Part shown: piece by piece, positions 53,009 to 60,966 of the stretch
Layout: each line of letters starts with the position of its first letter
Numbering within the stretch: the first letter of the stretch is position 1
Assembly (NCBI RefSeq): GCF_016908395.1
Contig: NZ_JAFBDU010000001.1
Location: 248,001-312,000 of the forward strand
DNA: 64,000 bases
Origin: Metabacillus crassostreae
Lineage (GTDB): Bacteria; Bacillota; Bacilli; Bacillales; Bacillaceae
Reading direction: 5' to 3'
Made by a program: the position numbers and the translations under genes
Notes under the pieces: model-generated
The model's database searches: none
The model's input: only the letters and a program-made list of their open reading frames with translations
Told to the model about the DNA's origin: nothing

Positions 53009-53845
53009 TTAGTACAAAGGTTGATTAGTCGAACGAGCTAAATGATTTAATAATTCATTTGCAACAATACTTGGCTGATCAATCATAGAATAGTGACTTG
53101 CGTTTGGAATAAGTTTAAACACTGAATTTGGTAAGGCTTTGTGTAATAAAAGCCCCCAATATGGAACAAGATAGCGATCATGCTGGCCCCATAAAAAAGT
53201 TGCTGGACATGTTATTTTTCCTAAGTATGGAACAAGATCTTCTGTTTGATGATGATTTAAAGCTAAAGAGGCTTGCTGAAGTTCTTCAGGCCCTGTTGGT
53301 GTTGCAAATGGTAATGTGAAATGTTTAAGTAGTTCTGGTGTTAGCATGGAAGGGTGGTAAACTCCTTCTCGTAACATTCGTTCGATAAACAAAGTATTTG
53401 GAACAAATTCCTCAGCAACAGGATAACGAATGGAAACAACTTTAGGAAGTGGCCAATTGCTGAAGCATACCCCATCAATGACAACGAGACTTTTTATTCT
53501 TTCTGGCTTTGTAACCGCAAGAATTTGTACAATACCGCCACCCAAATCATGACCAACAAAATGTGCACATGGTATATTAAGTTGATCTAAAACACTTGTG
53601 ATATATTCTGCTTGCTTAGGTAAAGTCAGATCAACATATGGCCCTCGATCAGAATGACCATAACCAATTAATTCAACTGCAAGTACAGCATATTTCTTTG
53701 ATAGAAATGGAATGATATAATCCCATAAATGTGAATTTGTTGGAATTCCATGAACAAGTACAACAACCTCACTGCAATTATTCTCATTGAAAAAACGAGT
53801 ATTCATCATATATTTTCCAATATTTATTTTCTGTTCAGCATGCAT
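53009..53845 (-). CDS. Alpha/beta hydrolase with Asp nucleophile
   Basis: 278 residues. VVVLVHGIPTNSHLWDYIIP (oxyanion HGIPT), nucleophile elbow FVGHDLGGGIVQ with Asp, acid LWGQHDRYLVPYW, and His in IPNASHYSMIDQPS. An Asp nucleophile in G-H-D-L-G-G is characteristic of haloalkane dehalogenases and epoxide hydrolases. Which of the two cannot be told from this view. ATG 53845 follows CAAGAGGAG. The relic at 58.9 kb looks like the C-terminus of a related enzyme. Confidence 0.8.
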   Translation of the reverse strand: MHAEQKINIGKYMMNTRFFNENNCSEVVVLVHGIPTNSHLWDYIIPFLSKKYAVLAVELIGYGHSDRGPYVDLTLPKQAEYITSVLDQLNIPCAHFVGHDLGGGIVQILAVTKPERIKSLVVIDGVCFSNWPLPKVVSIRYPVAEEFVPNTLFIERMLREGVYHPSMLTPELLKHFTLPFATPTGPEELQQASLALNHHQTEDLVPYLGKITCPATFLWGQHDRYLVPYWGLLLHKALPNSVFKLIPNASHYSMIDQPSIVANELLNHLARSTNQPLY

Positions 53846-54021
53846 TTTTTCTAACTCCTCTTGTGTTTAGCGTCTTTGTAACCTATGTGAATAACTTGGG
53901 CCGGTTGCATGTCTTAATTTTGAAATTCAAAAAATGAAAGTGAGCATGTAACAAAGGATAAAAAAGAACTGAATAATAAATACTACGTAAGAAAAGCTTT
54001 TTAGGTAATGGGGGTGGAAGG

Positions 54022-54225
54022 ATGAATAAACTCACAACGAAAGAGCTTGCTTTTATAGAAGATGAAATAAGAGCAGAAGCGATAACAGCAAAAACAATAA
54101 ATTGGTGTGCCTCTTTATGTGAAGATCAACAATTAAAAAAACAATTAGAGCAAATGGCAGAAAATCATCAGCTTAAAATTGCAGATCTATCACAGTATTT
54201 CAACAGATCTGAAAACATACAGTAA
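54022..54225 (+). CDS. CotF-associated small spore protein
   Basis: 67 residues, helical: LTTKELAFIEDEIRAEAITA, KTINWCASLCEDQQLKKQLE, QMAENHQLKIADL. The ferritin-like helix pattern matches the short partner of CotF-type coat proteins. GGAAGG precedes ATG 54022. It heads a three-gene operon with the CotF-like gene and a small hydrophilic protein. Paralogous to the pair at 9.1-9.6 kb. Confidence 0.75.
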   Translation: MNKLTTKELAFIEDEIRAEAITAKTINWCASLCEDQQLKKQLEQMAENHQLKIADLSQYFNRSENIQ

Positions 54226-54239
54226 GGAGGTTAAGAAAA

Positions 54240-54533
54240 TTGCCTAATAATATTGAGGGACGTGGCTTAACAGATCGAGAAATGGTTCAACTCTGTTTAG
54301 AGCTAGAAAAAGGAAGATGTCGTGGAATTTCAAACACGATGTTAGAAACAAGTCATAAAGATTTACGAGTTATTTATGAAAGCATGCTTGAAACTGCAAA
54401 TAATAATCAATATGAACTTTATGAAATTCTTGAAGAAAAAGGCTGGTATAAAACAGAGCTAGCAAGTGCAGATCAAATCAAGCAAGTTCAAGGGTATATG
54501 CAAAATAACTTACATCCAGATAATCAATTTTAA
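54240..54533 (+). CDS. CotF-family spore coat protein
   Basis: 97 residues: GRGLTDREMVQLCLELEKGR, RGISNTMLETSHKDLRVIYE, and NNQYELYEILEEKGWYKTEL. The closing K-G-W-Y motif and helix pattern are those of CotF/YraD/YraF-type coat proteins. It starts at TTG 54240, nine bases after AAGGAGG; no ATG is available at that place. Middle gene of the operon. Confidence 0.82.
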   Translation: MPNNIEGRGLTDREMVQLCLELEKGRCRGISNTMLETSHKDLRVIYESMLETANNNQYELYEILEEKGWYKTELASADQIKQVQGYMQNNLHPDNQF

Positions 54534-54562
54534 TAACCACTCTAAGAAAAGAGGTGCGACAA

Positions 54563-54736
54563 ATGACAGATAATCAAAATCAAAATCCCTCTACAAGACA
54601 GTTTCAGGATGACCTAGAGCAATATAAAATGCCTGATGCTTTAAAGCAGGCACCTAAGGCAACTTATAATGTTGGCTATGAAGCTACAACTGGAAACAGC
54701 ACATCACCAGATCATGAAATCGATAAAAAAAATTAA
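54563..54736 (+). CDS. Small hydrophilic protein of the coat-like operon
   Basis: 57 residues, rich in Gln and Asn, without hydrophobic core: MTDNQNQNPSTRQFQDDLEQ, YKMPDALKQAPKATYNVGYE. GAGGTG precedes ATG 54563 (GTG 54554 overlaps that site). Probably spore-associated because it follows the CotF-like gene by 29 bases; the family is not recognised. Confidence 0.65.
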   Translation: MTDNQNQNPSTRQFQDDLEQYKMPDALKQAPKATYNVGYEATTGNSTSPDHEIDKKN

Positions 54737-54789
54737 TGGTAATAGAAAATAAGACCGCCGATCATGTTCATTGTTGATTTTATGAAGAC

Positions 54790-54830
54790 TAAAAAAGGAC
54801 TTAGCTAATTTTAAACTAAGTCCTTTTAAT
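54790..54830. terminator. Bidirectional terminator
   Basis: AAAAGGACTTAG..CTAAGTCCTTTT between the coat-like operon and the convergent small gene. Confidence 0.9.
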
Positions 54831-54840
54831 ATGTAGATTT

Positions 54841-55065
54841 TTACTCAAGTATTACACCTGTTTTATACTCTTCCATAAAGCTATCAACTGTTTCTTCAAG
54901 TGATAAAGGGCCAGTTGATGGTACTTGAACAAGTACTTCGTTTCGGTTATCTACTGCTTTAACATGAACATCTTGAAAACGATTGATATCTAATTGTACT
55001 TTTAAATCTTCAGCAATTGTTCCAGCGTTATATTTGTCACTTAATAAATATCTGTAATTCCTCAT
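54841..55065 (-). CDS. Small hypothetical protein downstream of the YetF-type gene
   Basis: 74 residues: NYRYLLSDKYNAGTIAEDLK, VQLDINRFQDVHVKAVDNRN, EVLVQVPSTGPLSLEETVDS. It is probably a compact alpha-beta protein. GGAGGG lies before ATG 55065. It follows the DUF421 gene by 22 bases, so the two are one operon. The function is unknown. Confidence 0.7.
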   Translation of the reverse strand: MRNYRYLLSDKYNAGTIAEDLKVQLDINRFQDVHVKAVDNRNEVLVQVPSTGPLSLEETVDSFMEEYKTGVILE

Positions 55066-55087
55066 AAGATAAAACCCTCCATTTTAC

Positions 55088-55786
55088 TTAATGAACTGTA
55101 TCATTTCTCTTATCAATATACAAAGATCCATCTTTTTGAAGCTCAGCTATAAATATATCTGATATTGATGTAATCCCAGATGATTGTAGTTGTGACTTTA
55201 ACCATTGTTCACTAAGGTTAACCTTTGATAAGTTTTCATTAAGAACTTGGCCATCAGATATAAGTGTTGTTGATATAGGATACATTTGTGGAGTAGTTGA
55301 TTTAATGTTCAAATCATTTTTGGTTACACTTTGATTATATTCTTTTTTCATAACGGATAAATTTCCATCAATTTCAATAATCCCATAATCAACGTCCTGC
55401 AAAGAAAAAACATTTTTCTTCCTTAACATTGCTTTAAGTTCGTCTGAATCTAATCGAAGTTGACGTAGTTTCTGTTCCATAATTTGACCGTCTTTAATCA
55501 CAATAACTGGTTCACCCTCAAGCATCACACGTGCCTTTTTAGATTTAATATCAACAAGCCCTATTATGATTGTTATTAATCCCCAACCAATAATAGAAAG
55601 GATTCCATTTTGTAAGCTTAAATTGGCATTTACAGCAACATTTGCTCCAATGGAACCTAAAGCAATGGCTGAAACAAAATTAAAGAAAGTTATTTGACTA
55701 ATTTCTTTTCGTCCAACGATTCTAGTAACGATTAGCAATGTTAAAAATGCAACAAGAACTCGAATTCCTAATTCCATGACTGACAT
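55088..55786 (-). CDS. DUF421 membrane protein (YetF/YrbG-like)
   Basis: 232 residues: three membrane helices (about 5-25, 30-55, 57-77; TRIVGRKEISQITFFNFVSA, ALGSIGANVAVNAN), then a cytoplasmic DUF421 domain (VMLEGEPVIVIKDGQIMEQK, LRLDSDELKAMLRKKNVFSL, DVDYGIIEIDGNLSVMKK). YetF-type proteins occur in several copies in Bacillus and are linked to spores and stress, without a defined activity. AAGGAGG precedes ATG 55786. Confidence 0.9.
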   Translation of the reverse strand: MSVMELGIRVLVAFLTLLIVTRIVGRKEISQITFFNFVSAIALGSIGANVAVNANLSLQNGILSIIGWGLITIIIGLVDIKSKKARVMLEGEPVIVIKDGQIMEQKLRQLRLDSDELKAMLRKKNVFSLQDVDYGIIEIDGNLSVMKKEYNQSVTKNDLNIKSTTPQMYPISTTLISDGQVLNENLSKVNLSEQWLKSQLQSSGITSISDIFIAELQKDGSLYIDKRNDTVH

Positions 55787-55880
55787 AAATTAACCTCCTT
55801 ACATATATTTTGTGTAGAAAGTCTTTGAAATAATCTAAAAAACACGATTAATAAAAAGAAAAAAAGTAGGTGGGAAAGTG

Positions 55881-56141
55881 TTGCCAACACTGTTGTTACC
55901 AATTGTGATACCTTATGGTGATCCGTATACAATGGTCAATCCAAGTGCACATCATATGCGAAAGGTCGAATTTTTTCAATGGGTGCAATCAACCAATTCC
56001 AAATATCAAATGTTTAGAGATATGCCATTACGTATAACAGGTGATTTAGAAACAGAAGGTAATAGTATTATTGAAGGTTTTCAAGAGGATACTACAAATT
56101 TTGTTCCGAGCAATCCAACTACCCAAAGTATTTTAGAGTAA
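55881..56141 (+). CDS. Hypothetical protein (86 aa)
   Basis: 86 residues from TTG 55881 (six bases after AGGTGGG; GTG 55878 is the neighbour alternative): MLPTLLLPIVIPYGDPYTMV, then HHMRKVEFFQWVQSTNSKY and a polar tail. It is not a signal peptide of ordinary type because charges are absent at the N-terminus. The family is not recognised. It has its own terminator, in whose tail a MITE has landed. Confidence 0.55.
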   Translation: MPTLLLPIVIPYGDPYTMVNPSAHHMRKVEFFQWVQSTNSKYQMFRDMPLRITGDLETEGNSIIEGFQEDTTNFVPSNPTTQSILE

Positions 56142-56152
56142 GTAAAAAAGTT

Positions 56153-56190
56153 GAGATGTTAAAAATTAAATTTTTTAATATCTCTTTTTT
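56153..56190 (+). terminator. Terminator
   Basis: GAGATGTTAAAAAATT-AAA-TTTTTTAATATCTC-type hairpin and T-run. MITE copy C follows with its target site in the T-tail. Confidence 0.75.
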
Positions 56191-56364
56191 ATTTAGGCTG
56201 TTTTCGTAGATGTTTTTACTTTTAGTAAATTTATGAAAAACTCACTGTATAGAGTCTTGTATCATCTTTTCTTCTTAAAAAAACTTAAATACGTATGAAA
56301 ACACTATTTTTCCCAAGTGTTTTGGTCAAATAGCAAAAATTTTTCAGAAAAGAGCCTTTATTTA
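56188..56364 (+). mobile_element. MITE copy C with 8-bp target duplication
   Basis: Element 56196-56356 (161 bp), flanked by TTTATTTA on both sides (56188-56195 and 56357-56364). Ends GGCTGTTTTCGTAGA and TTTCAGAAAAGAGCC. The middle has diverged from the other copies more than the ends. Confidence 0.87.
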
Positions 56365-56451
56365 CATAAAACGTCAAAAAGTTGGCAAGATATCGTAGAG
56401 AACATTAGATAGTACTTATAGTTGATCATAAGGAATAAGGAGTTGGAAGCA

Positions 56452-56676
56452 ATGTCAGAAAAAAATAAAAATAACGTAAATACTAATGATCTAGCAGGTC
56501 GAGTTTATGATGTAAAGGATTATAAGGGAGAAGACACACTTTCATCAGGTTTAGCAACAAGTCATGAACAAGTATCAGACGCCTATATGGAAGGTGAAAT
56601 TCAGCCTGTGATTGATGATGTAGATGGAAAAGATATTAAAATTGAGAGAAAAGGTTTTGACAAAGAAGCAGAATAA
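56452..56676 (+). CDS. YozQ-family (DUF4025-like) small protein
   Basis: 74 residues, hydrophilic: NDLAGRVYDVKDYKGEDTLS, SGLATSHEQVSDAYMEGEIQ. The run D-Y-K-G..L-S-S-G-L-A..H-E-Q-V-S-D-A-Y-M-E-G fits the YozQ/DUF4025 family of Bacillus, of unknown, possibly spore-related function. ATAAGGAG precedes ATG 56452; the upstream in-frame start 56422 precedes that site. Closed by a hairpin. Confidence 0.78.
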   Translation: MSEKNKNNVNTNDLAGRVYDVKDYKGEDTLSSGLATSHEQVSDAYMEGEIQPVIDDVDGKDIKIERKGFDKEAE

Positions 56677-56696
56677 ATAGGTATACCAAATTAGAA

Positions 56697-56732
56697 AGAA
56701 GCTCAAGATATCTCATTCTTGGGTTTTTTATT
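56697..56732 (+). terminator. Terminator
   Basis: AGCTCAAGA..TTCTTGGGTTTTTT hairpin after the YozQ-like gene. Confidence 0.7.
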
Positions 56733-56839
56733 TGTCATTATTTTCTATTAAGAATTGAATTCAGTTGATATACTTATGATAAGTAAGTTTCAGTATATAA
56801 GTAATCATATTGATCTTTATATAGGAAGAAGGATTATTC

Positions 56840-57565
56840 GTGACAAATAATATTTTAATAGTAGATGATCAGCCTGAAATAGCTGAATTATTAAAGCTCT
56901 ACCTAGAAAAAGAAGGCTTTTCCATATTTGAAGCTTATGATGGAAGTGAAGCTTTGAAAATAATCAGTATGGAAAAAATAGATTTACTTTTAGTTGACTT
57001 AATGATGCCGATTATCGATGGCTATCAGTTAATAAAAAAAGTAAGAGAAGAACTTGAACTTCCAATCATCATTATTTCAGCAAAAGGTGAAGACCATGAA
57101 AAGATTCTTGGACTTGGATTAGGAGCAGATGATTTTGTGCAAAAACCTTTTAATCCTTTGGAAGTTGTTGCAAGAGTTCAGTCACTTCTACGAAGAAGTT
57201 ATCAATACAAAAGCTTACAAAAAGAACCGAATAACATAATCAAACCACGTAAAAAAATAGTAGGCGAATTAGTTCTTGATGAAGATACATTTACAATTTC
57301 ACATAGCAATACTGTGATTTCTTTAACGAAAATCGAATTCAACATTCTTGATTTATTAATGGATAAACCAGGTAGAGTTTTTACAAAACAGCAGATATTT
57401 GAAAAAGCATGGAATGAATATTATATGGGTGGAGAGGAAGACAACACAATTAATGTGCACATTTCAAAAATCAGAGATAAAATCGAAAAAAATCCGAAGA
57501 AACCTATGTACATCAAAACTGTAAGAGGCTTAGGTTATAAATTTGAAAGAAATACAAATAATTAG
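56840..57565 (+). CDS. OmpR-family response regulator
   Basis: 241 residues. Receiver domain with ILIVDDQPEIAELLKLYLEK (acidic pair), phosphorylated Asp in LLLVDLMMPIIDGYQL, Lys in ADDFVQKPFNPLEVVARVQS; C-terminal winged helix VISLTKIEFNILDLLMDKPG, NTINVHISKIRDKI, YIKTVRGLGYKF. GTG 56840 follows AGGAAGAAGG. The kinase gene follows 86 bases later, with an 11-bp tandem repeat between them. Likely controls the ABC transporter downstream. Confidence 0.92.
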   Translation: MTNNILIVDDQPEIAELLKLYLEKEGFSIFEAYDGSEALKIISMEKIDLLLVDLMMPIIDGYQLIKKVREELELPIIIISAKGEDHEKILGLGLGADDFVQKPFNPLEVVARVQSLLRRSYQYKSLQKEPNNIIKPRKKIVGELVLDEDTFTISHSNTVISLTKIEFNILDLLMDKPGRVFTKQQIFEKAWNEYYMGGEEDNTINVHISKIRDKIEKNPKKPMYIKTVRGLGYKFERNTNN

Positions 57566-57577
57566 ATCTACATAATC

Positions 57578-57599
57578 TTAAATTAAGGTTAAATTAAGA
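57578..57599 (+). promoter_or_regulatory. 11-bp tandem repeat between regulator and kinase genes
   Basis: TTAAATTAAGG (57578-57588) is repeated as TTAAATTAAGA (57589-57599). An 11-bp period is what an OmpR/PhoB-type regulator binds as tandem half-sites. It could be a binding site for the adjacent regulator, or a chance repeat in AT-rich DNA. Confidence 0.4.
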
Positions 57600-57651
57600 G
57601 TAAGAGATTAAGATTATGATATATAACGTTAAAACTAAGGAAGAGATGATT

Positions 57652-58899
57652 GTGAAAGCATTTTTATTTAAAATTTTTCCGCGGGAAGAAGGATATTTAC
57701 CGTATCTATATTTGGTGAATATAGGTTTTCCATTCTACTTTTTATTAAAGGAAACATCTGTGAAATTACTACTCGGTCTTTTGTTATTGGTTACTTTTAT
57801 TTTTTTATATAGACAAGTTTATTGGACCAAACGATTTATTACCATATTTATAGCAGTTGAATTTGTTATAACCTTATTATTTGCTTATTTGTATCATCCG
57901 ATGTATTTGTATATGGTTTTTGTTTTTGTATACCAAGCCGTTCGCTTACCGATCAAATGGTTGTATTGGTTAAGTGGGGGCTTTGGGGTATTAAGCTTAT
58001 ATTTAATATTCAAAACAATTTATCCTGATCAGCTTTATTTAGTGTATATGTTACTACCAACTGTATTTGGTGGGTGCATTCTTCCCTTTATTATAAAAGC
58101 TTCGTTAAATTATAAAGAATTAAGCGAAGATTTGAAGCGTGCTGCTGATGAACTACAGCAGAAAAATAAAGAAATGATGCTACTTGAGGATAGTAAAAAA
58201 AGGATGCTGTCCGATTTGTCACATGATTTAAAAACACCAATGACAACCATTCAAGGATATTCTAAAGTGCTTTATGAGGATCTTATTGATAATGAAGAAC
58301 AAAAGAAAAAATATTTGAAATATATCCATAATAAATCAATTAGAGTAACATCACTTATTGATGAACTGTTTATGTTTTCTAAATTAGATAATCCTGATTT
58401 TAATTTGTATAAAGAAAAACGAGATATATGTGAGTTTTTTAGAGAAATCATCGTTGAGTACTACGAGGTTTTTGCAGAAAAAGAAATGGAATTGGACATT
58501 ACGATTCCTTCAGTTAAGATCTTGTACCATTTTGACAAAAAACTTATTTATCGAGCAATATCTAATATTTTAGAAAATACAATAAAGTATAATCCAGAAC
58601 AAACGAATGTATATTTAAAACTAGAAAAATCGTTACACTCAATCATTCTTGAAATTGGTGATAATGGCATTGGTATAAATGAGGGTATTGCTTCATCTTT
58701 ATTTGAACCTTTTACTAGAGGTGATAAAAGTAGGGTGGATGATGGTGGATCAGGTTTAGGATTAACAATCTCAAGAAAGATCATCGAAAAACATAATGGT
58801 AGATTAATATTAGAGACGAAGCCACTGAGAGGGAAGACGAATTTTAAGATAGTATTGCCATTAAATAAAGAAATAGAAAATAACGTTCAGTCCAACTGA
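57652..58899 (+). CDS. Membrane sensor histidine kinase
   Basis: 415 residues. Five or six membrane helices in the first 165 residues with short loops (LVNIGFPFYFLLKETSVKLL first), then a linker coiled coil, H-box SDLSHDLKTPMTTIQGYSKV, N-box NILENTIKYNP, G1 GDNGIGI, G2 GSGLGLTISRKI. The missing extracellular domain suggests intramembrane sensing or partnership with the ABC transporter. GTG 57652 lies eight bases after AAGGAAG; ATG 57616 precedes that site. Confidence 0.9.
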   Translation: MKAFLFKIFPREEGYLPYLYLVNIGFPFYFLLKETSVKLLLGLLLLVTFIFLYRQVYWTKRFITIFIAVEFVITLLFAYLYHPMYLYMVFVFVYQAVRLPIKWLYWLSGGFGVLSLYLIFKTIYPDQLYLVYMLLPTVFGGCILPFIIKASLNYKELSEDLKRAADELQQKNKEMMLLEDSKKRMLSDLSHDLKTPMTTIQGYSKVLYEDLIDNEEQKKKYLKYIHNKSIRVTSLIDELFMFSKLDNPDFNLYKEKRDICEFFREIIVEYYEVFAEKEMELDITIPSVKILYHFDKKLIYRAISNILENTIKYNPEQTNVYLKLEKSLHSIILEIGDNGIGINEGIASSLFEPFTRGDKSRVDDGGSGLGLTISRKIIEKHNGRLILETKPLRGKTNFKIVLPLNKEIENNVQSN

Positions 58900-58914
58900 G
58901 CGTTATTTTCTATT
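58876..58914 (+). terminator. Terminator after the kinase gene
   Basis: AAATAACGTTCAG-TCCAA-CTGAGCGTTATTTTCT, overlapping the stop codon. Confidence 0.8.
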
Positions 58915-58927
58915 TCTGTCTTCTAAT

Positions 58928-59150
58928 TTATTGAACTATTTTCGCAAGATGATTTGAAATTTCCTCAGATATTAATAAAGGGTTATCGATCATTGAGAAA
59001 TGGCTGCACCCTTGTATCGCTGTTAAAGTAAAGTATTAACTACCTCTTGAAGGCAAGATTGGCTCTTCTCTTCTCAGCACTTCTGTAAAATAAATTAAAT
59101 TGACCAATACTAACTCTTTGCTCCAACAATTCCATTCATAATCCCACCTA
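58928..59150 (-). pseudogene. C-terminal relic of an alpha/beta hydrolase
   Basis: Read on the minus strand, SKELVLVNLIYFTEVLRREE, PILPSRGS, an in-frame stop, then YFTLTAIQGCSHFSMIDNPL, LISEEISNHLAKIVQ-stop. The SHFSMIDNPLLISEEISNHL block matches the catalytic-His region of alpha/beta hydrolases, for example SHYSMIDQPSIVANELLNHL in the gene at 53.0 kb. The N-terminal nucleophile part is gone. It cannot code for an active enzyme. Confidence 0.75.
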
Positions 59151-59277
59151 AATTTTATTGTGTTTTCCAGATAATAGTATAAGCATTGGAAAAAGTTTTA
59201 TCCCAAAACTCTATGTTAGTAAAACTATTTAAGATTTTTTAGTGCAATTTTGTTTCTTAATAGATAAATATGACTGA

Positions 59278-59306
59278 GTTAAGACTTAGTTAAGAATGTG
59301 TTAGTA
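59278..59306 (+). promoter_or_regulatory. Three-fold 11-bp-period repeat upstream of the ABC transporter
   Basis: GTTAAGA at 59278, GTTAAGA at 59289 and GTTAGTA at 59300: exact 11-base spacing, about 50 bases before the ATPase start codon. This is the usual operator layout of OmpR-family regulators, and such a regulator is encoded 1.8 kb upstream. Confidence 0.55.
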
Positions 59307-59355
59307 AGATAATAGTAGATGGTAGTTAGAAACAAAGTAGATTGGAGTTTTGTTG

Positions 59356-60075
59356 ATGAATACAGTTATTGAGGTTGAAAATATTGTAAAAAATTATGGA
59401 AGTGTTAAGGCTGTTGATGGAATTTCGCTTTCTATAAACAAAGGTGAAGTACTGGGGATTATTGGTGCAAACGGAGCGGGGAAATCAACAACATTAGAAA
59501 TGATGATGGGTCTAAGAAAACCAGATTCAGGGTCAGTTACAGTCCTTGGCCAGGATATGAAGCATTCTTCAGAAGAAATAAAGCAAAAAATAGGAATTCA
59601 GCTGCAGCAAACATCACTATATGATCGTATCAAGGTGAAAGAGGCTCTTACTTTATTTTCCTCTTATTATGATAAAAAAAGAGACCAAAAGGAAATTATC
59701 CAAACACTTGGTTTAGAGCCATACTTGAATAAATATGTAAAAAGTCTATCAGGAGGATGGCAGCAGAGAACATCGCTTGCTCTTGCTTTAGTAAATGATC
59801 CTGACATCATTTTCTTAGATGAACCAACAACTGGTTTGGATCCTCAAGCACGCCTCGAATTGTGGAATTGTTTAAATAAATATCGTGCTGAAGGAAAAAC
59901 ATTGATTTTATCCACACATTATATGGATGAAGCACAAAAGCATTGTGACAGAATTGCCATTATCAAAAAAGGTAAGCTAGTGGCATGTGATGTGCCAAAG
60001 AATTTAATACGATCTCTAAATGATGGAGAGGGATCAATGGAGGATGTATACCTACAATTTGCAGTTGGGTCATAA
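59356..60075 (+). CDS. ABC transporter ATP-binding protein
   Basis: 239 residues. Walker A IIGANGAGKSTTLEMMMG, signature SLSGGWQQRTSLALALVNDP, Walker B IIFLDEPTTGLDP, switch His in LILSTHYMDEAQ. The DrrA/CcmA-like type drives export of antibiotics, lipids or peptides with an ABC-2 permease, which follows 17 bases later. The signature has W in place of the usual Q at LSGGQ (LSGGW). ATG 59356 is chosen by its distance from TTGGAG. Confidence 0.92.
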   Translation: MNTVIEVENIVKNYGSVKAVDGISLSINKGEVLGIIGANGAGKSTTLEMMMGLRKPDSGSVTVLGQDMKHSSEEIKQKIGIQLQQTSLYDRIKVKEALTLFSSYYDKKRDQKEIIQTLGLEPYLNKYVKSLSGGWQQRTSLALALVNDPDIIFLDEPTTGLDPQARLELWNCLNKYRAEGKTLILSTHYMDEAQKHCDRIAIIKKGKLVACDVPKNLIRSLNDGEGSMEDVYLQFAVGS

Positions 60076-60092
60076 AAAGGGGGGATTATATT

Positions 60093-60833
60093 ATGCAATC
60101 AATTTATGTTCATACAAAGATGGAATTAACCTTATTTTTTCGTGAAGTATTACCAGTATTATTTACATTTATTGTACCTGCAGTAAGCTTTATTGTTTTT
60201 GCCTTAATGTATCAAGAAAATACGTATGAAGGCTTAGATTACTTTCAAGCATATATACCGGGTATGATCGCGATTATTATTTTTACAACAGCATTCTTTT
60301 CGATGGGACTTCAGGTTGTTATTGATAGGGAAAAGGGTGTGTATAAAAGGCTAAAAGGCACACCGTTAAATCAAAACGCAATATTTACAGCAACAATCTT
60401 AAAAGGCTTTTTTGCAATCTATGTTGGGGCAATTGAAATTTTACTTATCTCTAAATTAGGCTTTGGATCAAGTTTAACAAGCTCTCCATTTCAGTTTTTC
60501 TTGGCGCTAACATTTTGTTCAATTACATTTTTTGCACTTGGCTTTATTGTTTCAAGCTTAGCAAATAAGATGCAAACAGCATTAGGTATTGCTTTAATAA
60601 CGATGTATCCAATGATGTTCTTATCTGGTGCAACACTGCCAGTTGAAGCTTTACCAGAGATGCTGCAAAAGGTGACATTATTTATTCCGTTAACATATGT
60701 TGTAAATGTTTTACGGGACGGTTGGAATGGGACTCTTTTTACATCAGGTGCTTTAGTAGACATGAGTATTTTAGCAGGAATATTAGTTATATCTACGGTT
60801 ATTGGAACGAGGTTTTTCCGTTGGACCGACTGA
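60093..60833 (+). CDS. ABC-2 type permease
   Basis: 246 residues, six membrane helices: LPVLFTFIVPAVSFIVFALM, YIPGMIAIIIFTTAFFSMGL, DREKGVYKRLKGTPLNQNAI (the usual cytoplasmic loop), LALTFCSITFFALGFIVSSL, MYPMMFLSGATLPVEALPEM. It is the membrane half of the exporter with the preceding ATPase. AAAAGGGGGG precedes ATG 60093. It may give resistance to a membrane-active compound, sensed by the two-component system; that link is inference from order and repeats. Confidence 0.9.
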   Translation: MQSIYVHTKMELTLFFREVLPVLFTFIVPAVSFIVFALMYQENTYEGLDYFQAYIPGMIAIIIFTTAFFSMGLQVVIDREKGVYKRLKGTPLNQNAIFTATILKGFFAIYVGAIEILLISKLGFGSSLTSSPFQFFLALTFCSITFFALGFIVSSLANKMQTALGIALITMYPMMFLSGATLPVEALPEMLQKVTLFIPLTYVVNVLRDGWNGTLFTSGALVDMSILAGILVISTVIGTRFFRWTD

Positions 60834-60917
60834 TCTTCAAAAACTATAAGTTATTGTAAGGAGCATTTTTATCACACTATATGTTGAAGATATGGACTTG
60901 AAATCAGAAAGATAAAA

Positions 60918-60966
60918 GGAGAAAGTGAGGGAGGAAATTGAGTATCCCTTCTTTCTCCTCTTTTTA
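60918..60966. terminator. Bidirectional-type terminator
   Basis: AGGAGAAAG..CTTTCTCCT with T-run, between the exporter and the convergent MFS gene. Confidence 0.7.
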
